Assembly: GCA_029050385.1 (NCBI GenBank)
Contig: JAIDMV010000185.1
Coordinates: 1 to 13,398 of the forward strand
Direction: 5' to 3'
DNA length: 13,398 bases
Source of the DNA: Anaeroplasmataceae bacterium
Lineage (GTDB): Bacteria; Bacillota_I; Bacilli_A; Acholeplasmatales; Anaeroplasmataceae
Positions within the stretch are counted from its first letter, which is position 1. Every line of letters begins with the position of its first letter. This document shows positions 1-9,500 of this stretch, in pieces. Under the pieces are notes generated by a model. The model did no database searches and had not been told where the DNA came from. It saw only the letters and a program-made list of their open reading frames with translations. Made by a program: the position numbers and the translations under genes.

Positions 1-435
1 TCCTACTTCTTCTTCATTTTCAACAATCACAACATGAATTCCAGTAATGCTCAGTTCTTCACCAGCATAATATTCTTTCTTTTCAGGTAATGCTTTTATA
101 AGTAATGATAAAGAAGGTTCATGTGGTCTAGCAACAACTCTTACAGAATAATTTGCACTAAATTGCAAATAAGTAACTGTGACTGTCTGATAGCCTAAGT
201 CTTCTGTACTAATTTTTGAAAACTTTGCATCCTCAGTTACTTCAATTTTCTTCTTCTCGTATACTGCATATACGATAACATTTCTAGGAGAATAATCATC
301 TCCTTGATATACATCTATATTTTCTATGTTTTTTAATTCTATGGACAAAATTGTATCCTTATCCTCTTGATTTGTTTTGCATCCTGCAAGAACAAAAAGA
401 AATGAAATGAATAGTAATATCCAAATTTTTTTCAT
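1..435 (-). CDS. Ig-like-repeat lipoprotein, N-terminal part (runs off the left edge)
   Basis: This is the first 145 codons of a gene that continues past position 1. The ATG at 433-435 follows an AAGGAAGGA ribosome binding site (441-449) by five bases. The protein opens with Lys-Lys, a hydrophobic stretch and the lipobox Leu-Ala-Gly-Cys with Cys19, so it should be a lipid-anchored protein on the outer face of the membrane. The mature part starts with a short charged linker. It then has a beta-rich unit (about residues 27-105) with the pattern 'Y-Q-G-D-D-Y ... V-x-A-V-Y ... G-Y-Q-T-V-T-V-T-Y', typical of bacterial Ig-like domains, most like group 3. A second unit begins near residue 111 ('K-K-E-Y-Y-A-G-E-E-L') and is cut by the window edge. 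No enzyme motif is visible. It lies downstream of the EAL-protein gene in the same direction, across a gap holding two hairpins, so it may be only partly co-transcribed. The role is unknown; an envelope or adhesion accessory protein is a guess from the folds. Confidence 0.85.
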   Translation of the reverse strand, partial: MKKIWILLFISFLFVLAGCKTNQEDKDTILSIELKNIENIDVYQGDDYSPRNVIVYAVYEKKKIEVTEDAKFSKISTEDLGYQTVTVTYLQFSANYSVRVVARPHEPSLSLLIKALPEKKEYYAGEELSITGIHVVIVENEEEVG

Positions 436-469
436 AGATATCCTTCCTTTGTATAATGCCTTAGCTTCT

Positions 470-500
470 AAATGAAAGAAATAAGAGTTTTCTTTCATTT
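470..500 (-). repeat. Perfect AT-rich hairpin in the 543/435 gap
   Basis: Bases 470-481 and 489-500 are a perfect 12-base inverted repeat (arm AAATGAAAGAAA) around a seven-base loop. On the minus transcript it lies just after the 508-531 hairpin and 34 bases before the lipoprotein start. No U-run follows it in the minus direction, so it is not a canonical terminator. It may be an mRNA-stability or processing element, or an operator for a dimeric regulator. Function is inferred only from position. Confidence 0.5.
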
Positions 501-507
501 AAAACCT

Positions 508-531
508 AAGACTATCCCGAAAGATAGTCTT
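508..531 (-). terminator. Putative intrinsic terminator or attenuator after the EAL-protein gene
   Basis: On the minus strand AAGACTATC and GATAGTCTT form a perfect 9-bp stem. The six-base gap can close as a T-G pair on a TTCG tetraloop. The sequence AGGTTTTAAA follows, giving only a short U-run, so termination is probably partial. It starts 11 bases beyond the TAA of the EAL gene, where an operon terminator is expected. Read the other way, the same hairpin is followed by a long T-rich stretch (538-550), so it could also stop plus-strand transcription. Confidence 0.55.
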
Positions 532-542
532 GAGAGATTTTT

Positions 543-3539
543 TTAATTTTTCTGGTATTTCAACTTTGTTGCGTAATCTACAGGTTTATAGCTTTCATTT
601 ATAGAAGAATTACCTTCTTCCATAACATCTGCAATAACCTTATTGATACGACGAACAGAAAGTTGAGATTTTACCATTGTATAATAAGGTGTTCTTTGAT
701 GAGCTTTCTTATCAGAAACATCCTTATGTGGGAACTGACGATCAGGATAATTAGAAGGGTCAGCAGCAAGATATACTTTAAGCTTCTTAGAAGTTAAAGA
801 TAACTTACAAATCTGTTTTCTTCCTAAATAGAAACAATCATAATAATTTGTTAAACGATTGTTTACACCCTTATATTTCATCAATTCATTCTTTACAATA
901 TTGAATAGTTGCTTCACCTCAGGTGATGCTTTTCTAATCTTTTCTGTAAATGTTAAACGTGCACGTCTATAGTAATTCAAACCGTCAATGATTTCATAGT
1001 AACCATCTTGTAGTTCTTCTTTAGCGTGTTGATTCCATTCATCATCATACTTATCACGATATGATTGGATAATTGCCTCTAATTCCTCTAAGGATAGAGT
1101 AGGCTTAACTAGCTTTTCATCTTCGTCATCGTCTTCGTCATCATCATCACCAGCATCAGACTTAGATAGAGTAGATAAGTCTAGATTTAGATTCATATCT
1201 GCTTCTTCTTGTTCTTTTGCTTGTGCTGCTTCATCAGGGATAACTTCCTCTTCCTTTTCCTCCTCAGCTTGAGCTGTCTGAAGTTCATCAATTAAAGCCT
1301 CTAATTCTAAACGTTCCTTACGTTCATGTTCTAGACGCTCTCTTAAGCTCTTAGCTTCAGCTTGAGCTTTTTCGATTTCGTATCTAGAATTATCTTGTGT
1401 CTTAGATAGTTTTTCAATCAATTCATCAATATTGAATACTGGTTGATTCTTTTGATTTTCTTTCAAATCATCGATTTGCTTCTGAAGAATTTCAAATTCT
1501 CTATCACGATTATCAGATACATGGATTTGATAACGGTCATAATCATAGAAGCGTCTTTCTCTTGATGAATATCTTAAATCATCTACCTCACGTCTTAGAC
1601 GAGAAACTTCATCATCACGATAGCCATAGTAGTCTCTATCACGATAATCTCTTTGAATATAGGTTGTCGTATTTGTACCATTTTGTTGATGAAGCTTTAA
1701 ACGTTCAATTTCTAAACGTAATGCATCAATTTCTGAACTATTTGGATTCTTTTGATTCTTCAAACGTTCAATTTCAAGCTTCAATGCATTAATCTCTTCA
1801 TCATTTTGCTTAATTGTAACTGTAGTAGGCTGTTGTTGAGGTTGATGTTGCATACGCTCCATTTGTTCTTTTAGACGTTTTACTTCTTCCTCATGAGCCA
1901 AACGCTTTTGTTCCTCTAAGGTTAACTGGAATTGATGACGCATTTCATCCATTTGACGACGCATTTCTTCTAATTCCTTATCATGCTCAGGAACAACAGT
2001 TGTTCCACCTAAACCAGAAATATTGATTGATGTACCACCATTTGGCGTATTGCCAATAGTTGCTTCAATAGTTTCTGTTTCAATAACCTTTTTAACCTTA
2101 GTATCCTTATCTTCATCTTCTTCCTCTTCAAGAGGTGGAAGCTTAAAGTCAAATACAGTACCAGCAAATGCTTCAAATTGAGGTAGTGGAATTGGTTGTG
2201 AAATTACATAACCTTGTACAATAACATCACGACGAATAGAAGCTAGTGCCTCTAAAGTCTGGCGATCAGATACACCCTCACATACCATAACATAATTTAA
2301 TTTTCCAAGCATATCAAGCATGTTTTTAACGATTGCCATATCCTTGTCTGTAGATAATCTATTCTTAAAGAATAATAAATCTAATTTAACAACATTAAAT
2401 TGATTTGAAGAAATATAATCCATAGAAGAATGTTCCTTACCGAAATCATCCATAGCAACACTAAATCCGAACTGACGTAATTTCATAATGCAGTTGGAAA
2501 TATAATGTGTATTTTCCATAAAGGTATCTTCAGAAATTTCTAATTCAATATTCTTAGGATTAATTTGATATTGATTTACGATCTCCATAACTCTATTTTC
2601 AAAATTAGGAGTCATAAATTGAATTTTAGATATATTTACAGAAATGACCAAATCGCTTCTGCCACGTTGAATCAACTCTTGCATAAACTGACAAGCAGCT
2701 TTTAACATAGCCTCGTCAATGAAACGAATAAATCCTGTCTTTTCGAAGATTGGAATAAAATCTGCTGGACTAAATTTAAATCCATTAGAATCATCCATCC
2801 AACGACATAGAATCTCACCACCGACAACCTTACCAGTGCTTAAATCTACTTTTGGCTGAATATAAGGAATGAAACGATTTTGTTCAAAATCTCCATCCTT
2901 TTCACTATTCATTCTTCTAAACTTATTTAATATATCTCTTACCTCACCAGTATAGAAATATTGGTTATTATCCTCAATAAGTTTAGAGAAAGTAGTGATT
3001 GCAGCTGCAACATAGATTAACTCTGGGTCCTCTAGTGGAGCTTGTTCATATATACCATAGTAAACATAGAAGTCATACATTCCATAGCCATCAATGGTCA
3101 TTTCGTCTAAACGTTTTTCCATAATTTGGCATTGTGCCTTTACTTCTTCTTTACTTCTGTCATTGAACACAATCAAGAACTTATCAAATTCAATTCTACT
3201 AATGGTTTCACTCTTTTTTAAGCCTTTAGTTAAATAATCGGAAATTTGATAAAGCAATTTATTTCTTTTAGCATAATTGATATATAAATAACTTAAGTTT
3301 CTAATTTCAACAACCACAACAGTAGGGTTGGTAAATTTCCCACCCTTGCGGGCGAGAAATTTAAGAATTCCCTTTTTGTTATATATCATACATTCATTAT
3401 CCATATATTGACTTGCTTTTGTTTGCTTACGATGGTTAAAACGATAAGCAATGATGCCGACAATCAAGATTATAATTATGAAAAGTAAAATGAGATGAAC
3501 TATCGTAACTTGAAAATCGCCAATTTTAAATAAATTCAT
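543..3539 (-). CDS. Membrane-anchored degenerate-GGDEF / EAL / coiled-coil protein
   Basis: This encodes 998 residues. Residues 11-32 form one membrane helix followed by a basic RFNHRK segment, which predicts a short outside N-terminus and a cytoplasmic body. Residues 45-195 resemble a GGDEF domain, but the signature is Glu-Phe-Asp-Lys-Phe (117-121), so cyclase activity is unlikely. Residues 220-460 are an EAL domain. It retains E242 (as EIL), N302, E334, D364-D365, K385, E421 and Q442, the set used for metal and c-di-GMP binding, so hydrolysis of c-di-GMP is possible. However, the loop after DDFG reads KEHSSM instead of the usual TGYSSL, which may impair activity or make it a binding domain. 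Residues 515-765 are a highly charged, interrupted coiled coil with Gln-rich and Arg/Tyr/Asp-rich stretches. An acidic run (798-808) follows. Residues 862-975 form a conserved-looking C-terminal domain of unknown function. The start has a GAGGAG site eight bases upstream, abutting the stop codon of the giant gene. The EAL assignment is firm; the scaffold or signalling role is inference. Confidence 0.93.
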   Translation of the reverse strand: MNLFKIGDFQVTIVHLILLFIIIILIVGIIAYRFNHRKQTKASQYMDNECMIYNKKGILKFLARKGGKFTNPTVVVVEIRNLSYLYINYAKRNKLLYQISDYLTKGLKKSETISRIEFDKFLIVFNDRSKEEVKAQCQIMEKRLDEMTIDGYGMYDFYVYYGIYEQAPLEDPELIYVAAAITTFSKLIEDNNQYFYTGEVRDILNKFRRMNSEKDGDFEQNRFIPYIQPKVDLSTGKVVGGEILCRWMDDSNGFKFSPADFIPIFEKTGFIRFIDEAMLKAACQFMQELIQRGRSDLVISVNISKIQFMTPNFENRVMEIVNQYQINPKNIELEISEDTFMENTHYISNCIMKLRQFGFSVAMDDFGKEHSSMDYISSNQFNVVKLDLLFFKNRLSTDKDMAIVKNMLDMLGKLNYVMVCEGVSDRQTLEALASIRRDVIVQGYVISQPIPLPQFEAFAGTVFDFKLPPLEEEEDEDKDTKVKKVIETETIEATIGNTPNGGTSINISGLGGTTVVPEHDKELEEMRRQMDEMRHQFQLTLEEQKRLAHEEEVKRLKEQMERMQHQPQQQPTTVTIKQNDEEINALKLEIERLKNQKNPNSSEIDALRLEIERLKLHQQNGTNTTTYIQRDYRDRDYYGYRDDEVSRLRREVDDLRYSSRERRFYDYDRYQIHVSDNRDREFEILQKQIDDLKENQKNQPVFNIDELIEKLSKTQDNSRYEIEKAQAEAKSLRERLEHERKERLELEALIDELQTAQAEEEKEEEVIPDEAAQAKEQEEADMNLNLDLSTLSKSDAGDDDDEDDDEDEKLVKPTLSLEELEAIIQSYRDKYDDEWNQHAKEELQDGYYEIIDGLNYYRRARLTFTEKIRKASPEVKQLFNIVKNELMKYKGVNNRLTNYYDCFYLGRKQICKLSLTSKKLKVYLAADPSNYPDRQFPHKDVSDKKAHQRTPYYTMVKSQLSVRRINKVIADVMEEGNSSINESYKPVDYATKLKYQKN
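1695..1796 (-). repeat. 63-base internal duplication in the coiled-coil region
   Basis: Residues 582-594 (EINALKLEIERLK) and 603-615 (EIDALRLEIERLK) match at 11 of 13 positions with a 21-residue spacing, exactly three heptads. The DNA copies lie at about 1758-1796 and 1695-1733. This looks like an in-register duplication that lengthened the coiled coil without breaking its phase. Confidence 0.6.
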
Positions 3540-3547
3540 TTTATTAA

Positions 3548-3553
3548 CTCCTC
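3548..3553 (-). promoter_or_regulatory. Ribosome binding site of the EAL gene, abutting the upstream stop codon
   Basis: GAGGAG on the minus strand immediately follows the TAA (3554-3556) of the giant gene and lies eight bases before the ATG at 3537-3539. The gap between the two genes is only 14 bases with no room for a separate promoter. The arrangement indicates a shared transcript and probable translational coupling. Confidence 0.8.
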
Positions 3554-6500
3554 TTATGCTTCTTGTTCGTCATCTTTTTTTCTTTTCTTGTTAATAGCAC
3601 CGAACTTATCTCTATTAACACAAATTAGGATAATAATTAAGATGATAATTGCAATTGCAAGTAAAATCCAAGGCATAATAATTTGTAAAATTTCAGGAAT
3701 TGTGTTTCCACCCTGTAATGCCTTTGATTCAAGCTCGAAGGTAACAAAGATTTCTTCATCGCCATCATAAACTCGAACGATTACTTCTGTACACATTCTA
3801 TTTGAAGTGTCAGAAATAACTGTTACTTCAGGCTTTTCAACATATTGATTTGTAGAATCATAGTTTTCTTCATCAAATACGATATATTGAGTATAATCCT
3901 TGATATCTGCTGCTCTCTTATCAACTAAATTGATCTTATAAGCATACTCTCCATTCTCCTTCTTTTCACATGTATATTCAGAGTAAGCCTCTGTATTTAC
4001 AGTGAAGTTCATAGGAGCTCTTGTAACTTCTACTACGATTGCACGAGTAGATTCACCATCTTCAGCAATGATTAGAATAACTAAAGTATTCTTACCAACT
4101 CTTAAATTAACATTTTGGTCAGTTAATACTCCACTCTCTCTACCATTAATAATCTTATAAGTAGCACCATCGCCATCCTCAGTTGGACCTTGAGCTGGAG
4201 TAACCTTAACATCTAATGTCTTAATTCCATTTGGAACTTCATAAGAATAGTATCTTTCATCATCTGTATAAGCTTCCTTGAATGCTGGAATTTGAAGAAT
4301 ATCAATAAATTCAACTTCAGTATTTGTAGAAGCTAATCCACGACGCTTAATGATTAAGTTATATTCTACTGTCTTACCTTCCTTAGAAGTTACAGTTAAT
4401 GTAAATTCATTCTTTCCTTCAGCAAGATTAACATCAAATGTTCTTACTAAATCAGTCTTTGAATTTACAGTTGAATTACTACAAGAAACAACGAAATCAG
4501 GATTATCAACTTCAGCTTTAATTGTAGCATATAATGTCATATAGCTTACAATTGTTGTGTAGTTATAAACTTCTTTATCAAATGTAGTTGTCTTGTAGTT
4601 AGCATCTAATAATTTTTCACCAATAGCACCTAAATTAGTTAAATAAGGTAATGGGTAATCTCTAATTACATTAATCTTATAAGTAGTAGATGAACCATCT
4701 TCTGCAGTAACAGTTACTGCAAATGTATTCAATCCTTCCTTCAATGCTTGTCTACCGAAATCACCAGAAACCTTAGCCTTAGGATCACTTGTTACATATT
4801 CGATATCAATAACTTCTGTAGTATTTGGTCTTGCAGGTAATGTATACTCTGTTACTGCTGGATTAAATCCAGGTACAGTAGTACCATCAGCCTTTAAGCT
4901 AGATAGTGTTGAATCAGTAGATGCTGATTCAAATTCTAGATGAATCATATATTCTTTGCCTTTACCAGCTTCTGGATCTTTAGCAATACAATATACGCTT
5001 ACATCTTTACTACCGCCTCTCATTGCAGAAGTGATTGTAGTAGTTAATGTATTAGATGGACGAGCTGAACCGTCAATCCAAGTAGTTGAATATGTACCAT
5101 CTGGTCTTACTACAGTAATCTTATAGTCTTTAGCTGAGAATGGAATCTTAAATACACCATACTCTAATACATCTGCACTAAATGGTGTTTCTGGATTAGA
5201 ATCAGGTTGAGCAAGATAAGTCTTTCCATCTGCTTCAACAATGATTTCTACAATAGTATTGTCCTTGTTGAAATCAATATTACCACGAGCAATTGTAACA
5301 GGATATTCTATCTTCTTGCCAGATTCAGCTGTACAAGTTACAGTAAAGTTAAAGGTTTGACCTGTTTCACCTGTTCCAGATAATGATTTATCACCTGTTC
5401 CAGAAACTGTTGATGTTTGAGCATTTGGAGTTGCACCAATGGATACAATTTTTACACCATCACCAAGATATGGAACAGCAAATGTAGCATTACCAGGTAA
5501 TGTAGTACAATGAATTGTTTGTTCGTTACCATCAGCATCTGTATAAGTTATCCATAAATCTTTAAGTGTTGCATCATCATTTTGTGCATCACGATTAATG
5601 ATTACAGTTACAATATCAGACTTATATCCTGTAATAGGAGTTGCATTTGCCTTATCATATGCTGTTGCATAATCACTCTTAATTTGAATCTTAAATTCAT
5701 TTTTACCAACCTTTAGACTTTGTTTAGCACTAGTCATAGGGTTGCCATTTAAGAAGATAGTATAGTTATCAGCACTAGACTTGATATCTAAATATGTATC
5801 TAATTGTGCTGACTTACCATAAGGAACAGTGATTTCTAGAACATTATTTCTATAATCAATATAAGTTGTTCCATCCTTATCTAATAGATTACCACTTTGA
5901 TCACTTAACAATGCAAATATATCATCAATGTCGAATGTAATATCACAAGGATAAACATTGAATGTATAATATACAGCATTTGTTTCATCATCTGAACCAT
6001 CTGGCTTGCTACCAACACCACTTGCTGGTATAACTTTTACAGTCATAGCATTTCTTTGACCAGCAACCATTGTTCTATTAGTTGGCCAAACAAACTTAGC
6101 ATTTGGATCATTTAATGTAATTGTTGGGTTGAAATATAAAGTATTTCTATCTACACGATAACTATAAGTAGTAACAGAAGGACTTAAACCATCTAATGGC
6201 TTTTCAGCAGCATCAGTAGAATTCTCCTTATATGAATATGAATCAATCCATACAGAGTCACTACCTCTTTCCTTACTAATCTCTATTATATAATCATCAT
6301 GCTCACCGCTTTCTACAGTGACACGAACCTTATATATTAATGGATTATCTACACCAGCAGCATTCTTAGTAGGTTGAATATTAGAAATAGTATATGATGT
6401 AGTTCCAGCTCCTAAAGCAATTGGAGTACCAGTAGGATCTATGAAAGATACTGTAGTAAGACCATTCTTATCCTTAGGTGTAAATGCTAATGTAACATTC

Positions 6501-9500
6501 TTTTGTGTAGAAGTTAAAGAAACTGTGTACTTGTTCTTATGTGCTTCACTGAATTGAGGATCTAACTTATCAGTAGGATCAGAATCAATTGTAGCAGTTA
6601 AGCCAGCAAGTGACTTTTCGCCATCGCGAACAACTATGATATTATAGTTCTTTTCATCTCCACTTTCAGCTTTTACAATAATTGTAAAGGTTTTCTTGAA
6701 TTCATCAGCAGCAAATTGATAACGACTAGCATAATCATGATTATCATTTTGTTTAACAGATGCATTCTTAACACCAGTTAAATCAACTGTGAAATATACT
6801 TCCTTACCATTCTTTATATTAACTGTATAAGGTCCACCATCTGACTTATTAAAGTGTGGCACTTGGTTATTTCCATTATAATAAATCATAGTAGCTTCAT
6901 TAGCTGTACTAGCAGCTTCTGCACGCTTAATAGTAACTGTATAAACAGTTCCAGCTGTTTTTCCATCTTCTGCAACAGTCCATACTTTAACTTCTTTTGT
7001 TGATGCTAAAGCAATATTAGAAACTGTAAAGATTTGAGTTTTATCAGTTGTAATAGGAGATTGTACTACGCCATCTATACTAAAACGTAATGTTGATAAA
7101 TCATTTGCCTTAGTAATTGTAAACTTAGCGTAATCATCACCATCTTTATTTGATAGATTTATTTCATAATCAGTAGTACCTGATGAATATGATGGATTCA
7201 AACCACCTGATTCCTTAGTTTCTGCAACCATAGCAGTAATTGCACCAGGAGTTGTATTTGGTTTATATTCATCTGTTTGTAATTTAATTACATAATCTTG
7301 AGCTGTTTTGGTTCCACACTTACAAGATACATAAACATGATATGTTAATTCTCTCTTTGTAGAATCCTTACCTGTATAATCAAGCAATCCTGTAATCGTA
7401 TGCTGACCAGTTTGACCAGTAATAGTTGAAGATGAATCATTTACAGTAGCTTGAATATCTACAGTATCACCAGCTGTTAAGCTATCAATAACATATGTAT
7501 ATTTATTAGTTTCTAGTGTAACGCCAACAGGAGTTCCATCAATAGACACAACCAATGTCTTCAATGTTTGATCATGGTCGCAATCCTTACGTTTTACATA
7601 GAAATCATAAACTGTAACCAAATCAGTACGTGATGTATCAACCTCTTTTGTCATTTCAGATGTTACAGTAATTGTAACTCTCTTTGCTGCACCTGCAGTA
7701 AGCGCACTACTATTACCAGCATATTTTACATCAACATGTCCATGGAAAGACCCCAAAGTTGTCCAGTCAACTGCAATACTATCCACTTCATATGGAACTA
7801 CAAATGGAGTATTCTGAGCACTGAATGAACTATAATTTGTAAGATCTAAAGCAACCCCAACAGGAACACCAGTAACATTCTTATCAGCAACATTTGTAAC
7901 TACATTACCTAATGAATCTTGTAATTCTAAAGATTGAAGAGAATGATCTTGATCACCTACAAATACCTTAAATGTATAAGTATTACCTGTTGGATTTGTA
8001 GGGTTATCAATTCTATTCTTTTCAGAAACAACCTTAATGGTAAATGTATAAATACCTTTATCACTTACTGATCCAGTGAATGGGAATGAGAAAGAAGTAC
8101 CAGAATTACCTACATAAGTCCATGTAGCTGATGCACCTGGATTTATTGTAAAGTCTACTTGATTCAAAGATTGAGTACAAGGTAAATATAGAGAATATGA
8201 TGCACCTCTTTGATTCAAGTTAAATGCTTGACCATTTTTAAAGTTAAATGAATTAGCAACAGTACAATCTACTCCACCAATAGTTATAGTTTCAATATAA
8301 TCACCAGTCTTAGCACCTTGACGTTCAATATGAATTTTATAAGTAGTTCCAGCTGTTCCATTTTCAGCTGTAGCAACAACTGTACATGTATTTGTACCAG
8401 TTGTGGTTAAATTATATGTGCCATTTCTACTTAATTGATTAGCTTGAGCATTAGCCACATTATTAACCTTTAGAGAAGCTTTTGCATCCTCTAATACAAC
8501 TGTATAATAAATTTTCTTTGCTGCATAAGGAACAACAAGTGATGAAACTGAATTTTTATCATATTCATTAGTTGATTGAATAAATGCTGAAGCTGGGAAA
8601 ACATCAGTTTGAGTAGTTCCATCTTCATTCTCGTATGTTAAAGCAATACTTGTAATCTTATTATTTGCACTCTTTGCCTTCGTTGTTACAATACGATATT
8701 CCGCAGTTGTTTCATCTTCTGCAACCAACTTAACGTATACAGTATCTCCAACACTATATGTTGTTGATGCATTGTATTCAGTTGATGGATTTAAAGTTTT
8801 TCCAACATATGCCTTAGTTGTTGCAGGACTCCAAGCTAAATCCACAGTAAATGAATTACCATTCAAATCAGTATCAATATCGTAATTATAGACAGTAACG
8901 CCACCACTCATAGTTGGAGTTGGCTTTGTAATAGTATCGCCTGAAGAATTCTTAACCTCTAACGTATTTAGTGTCTTAGTACCATTTGCTGGTTCTTCTT
9001 GAATTACGATTGTATATTGAGTACCATTGCTAAGTGGCTGTGATTGTGTTCTATCATATTCTGTTTGAACATAGAACACGAATGTTTTTTCAAGGTTTGT
9101 TTTTCCAGCATCTAAGGTCAGTGTCTGAGTTTGTCCTGTAATATCAGTACCTGAGGCATTTAAAATCTTAGTTTTAGAGCCTGATGGAACATCAATCTTA
9201 AAGGAAGCAGTCTTAGAATTGTAAGTCAACTTCGGAGTATTTACAATGTTCGTAGTATTAGATGCAGGAAGTGCACTAGGCAATGAATAAGTTTGATTTG
9301 CATTATTTGCATCAACATATCCCATTGCTGTAATAGTTATACCTGTTTTATCATTATCAGCTTTTGGTCTATTTACTTCTACTTCATACCAATCTTCATA
9401 ACCATTATTAGTAACCTTTATCCATACAGTTTTTGTACTTGCAGCATCATTTGCAGCAGTTGGATAACTAATAGGAGATGTATTTGAACCAGAAGTTATC

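Noticed and set aside
436..460. TATACA as a -10 box for the lipoprotein gene
   Set aside because: It is directly followed by the AAGGAAGGA ribosome binding site, so a transcript from it would lack a usable leader, and no -35 match is clear.
1562..1792. Plus-strand open frame of 76 codons, and similar short plus-strand frames opposite the large genes
   Set aside because: They lie wholly inside well-supported minus-strand genes, have no convincing ribosome binding sites, and their proteins look like antisense shadows of repeat coding sequence.
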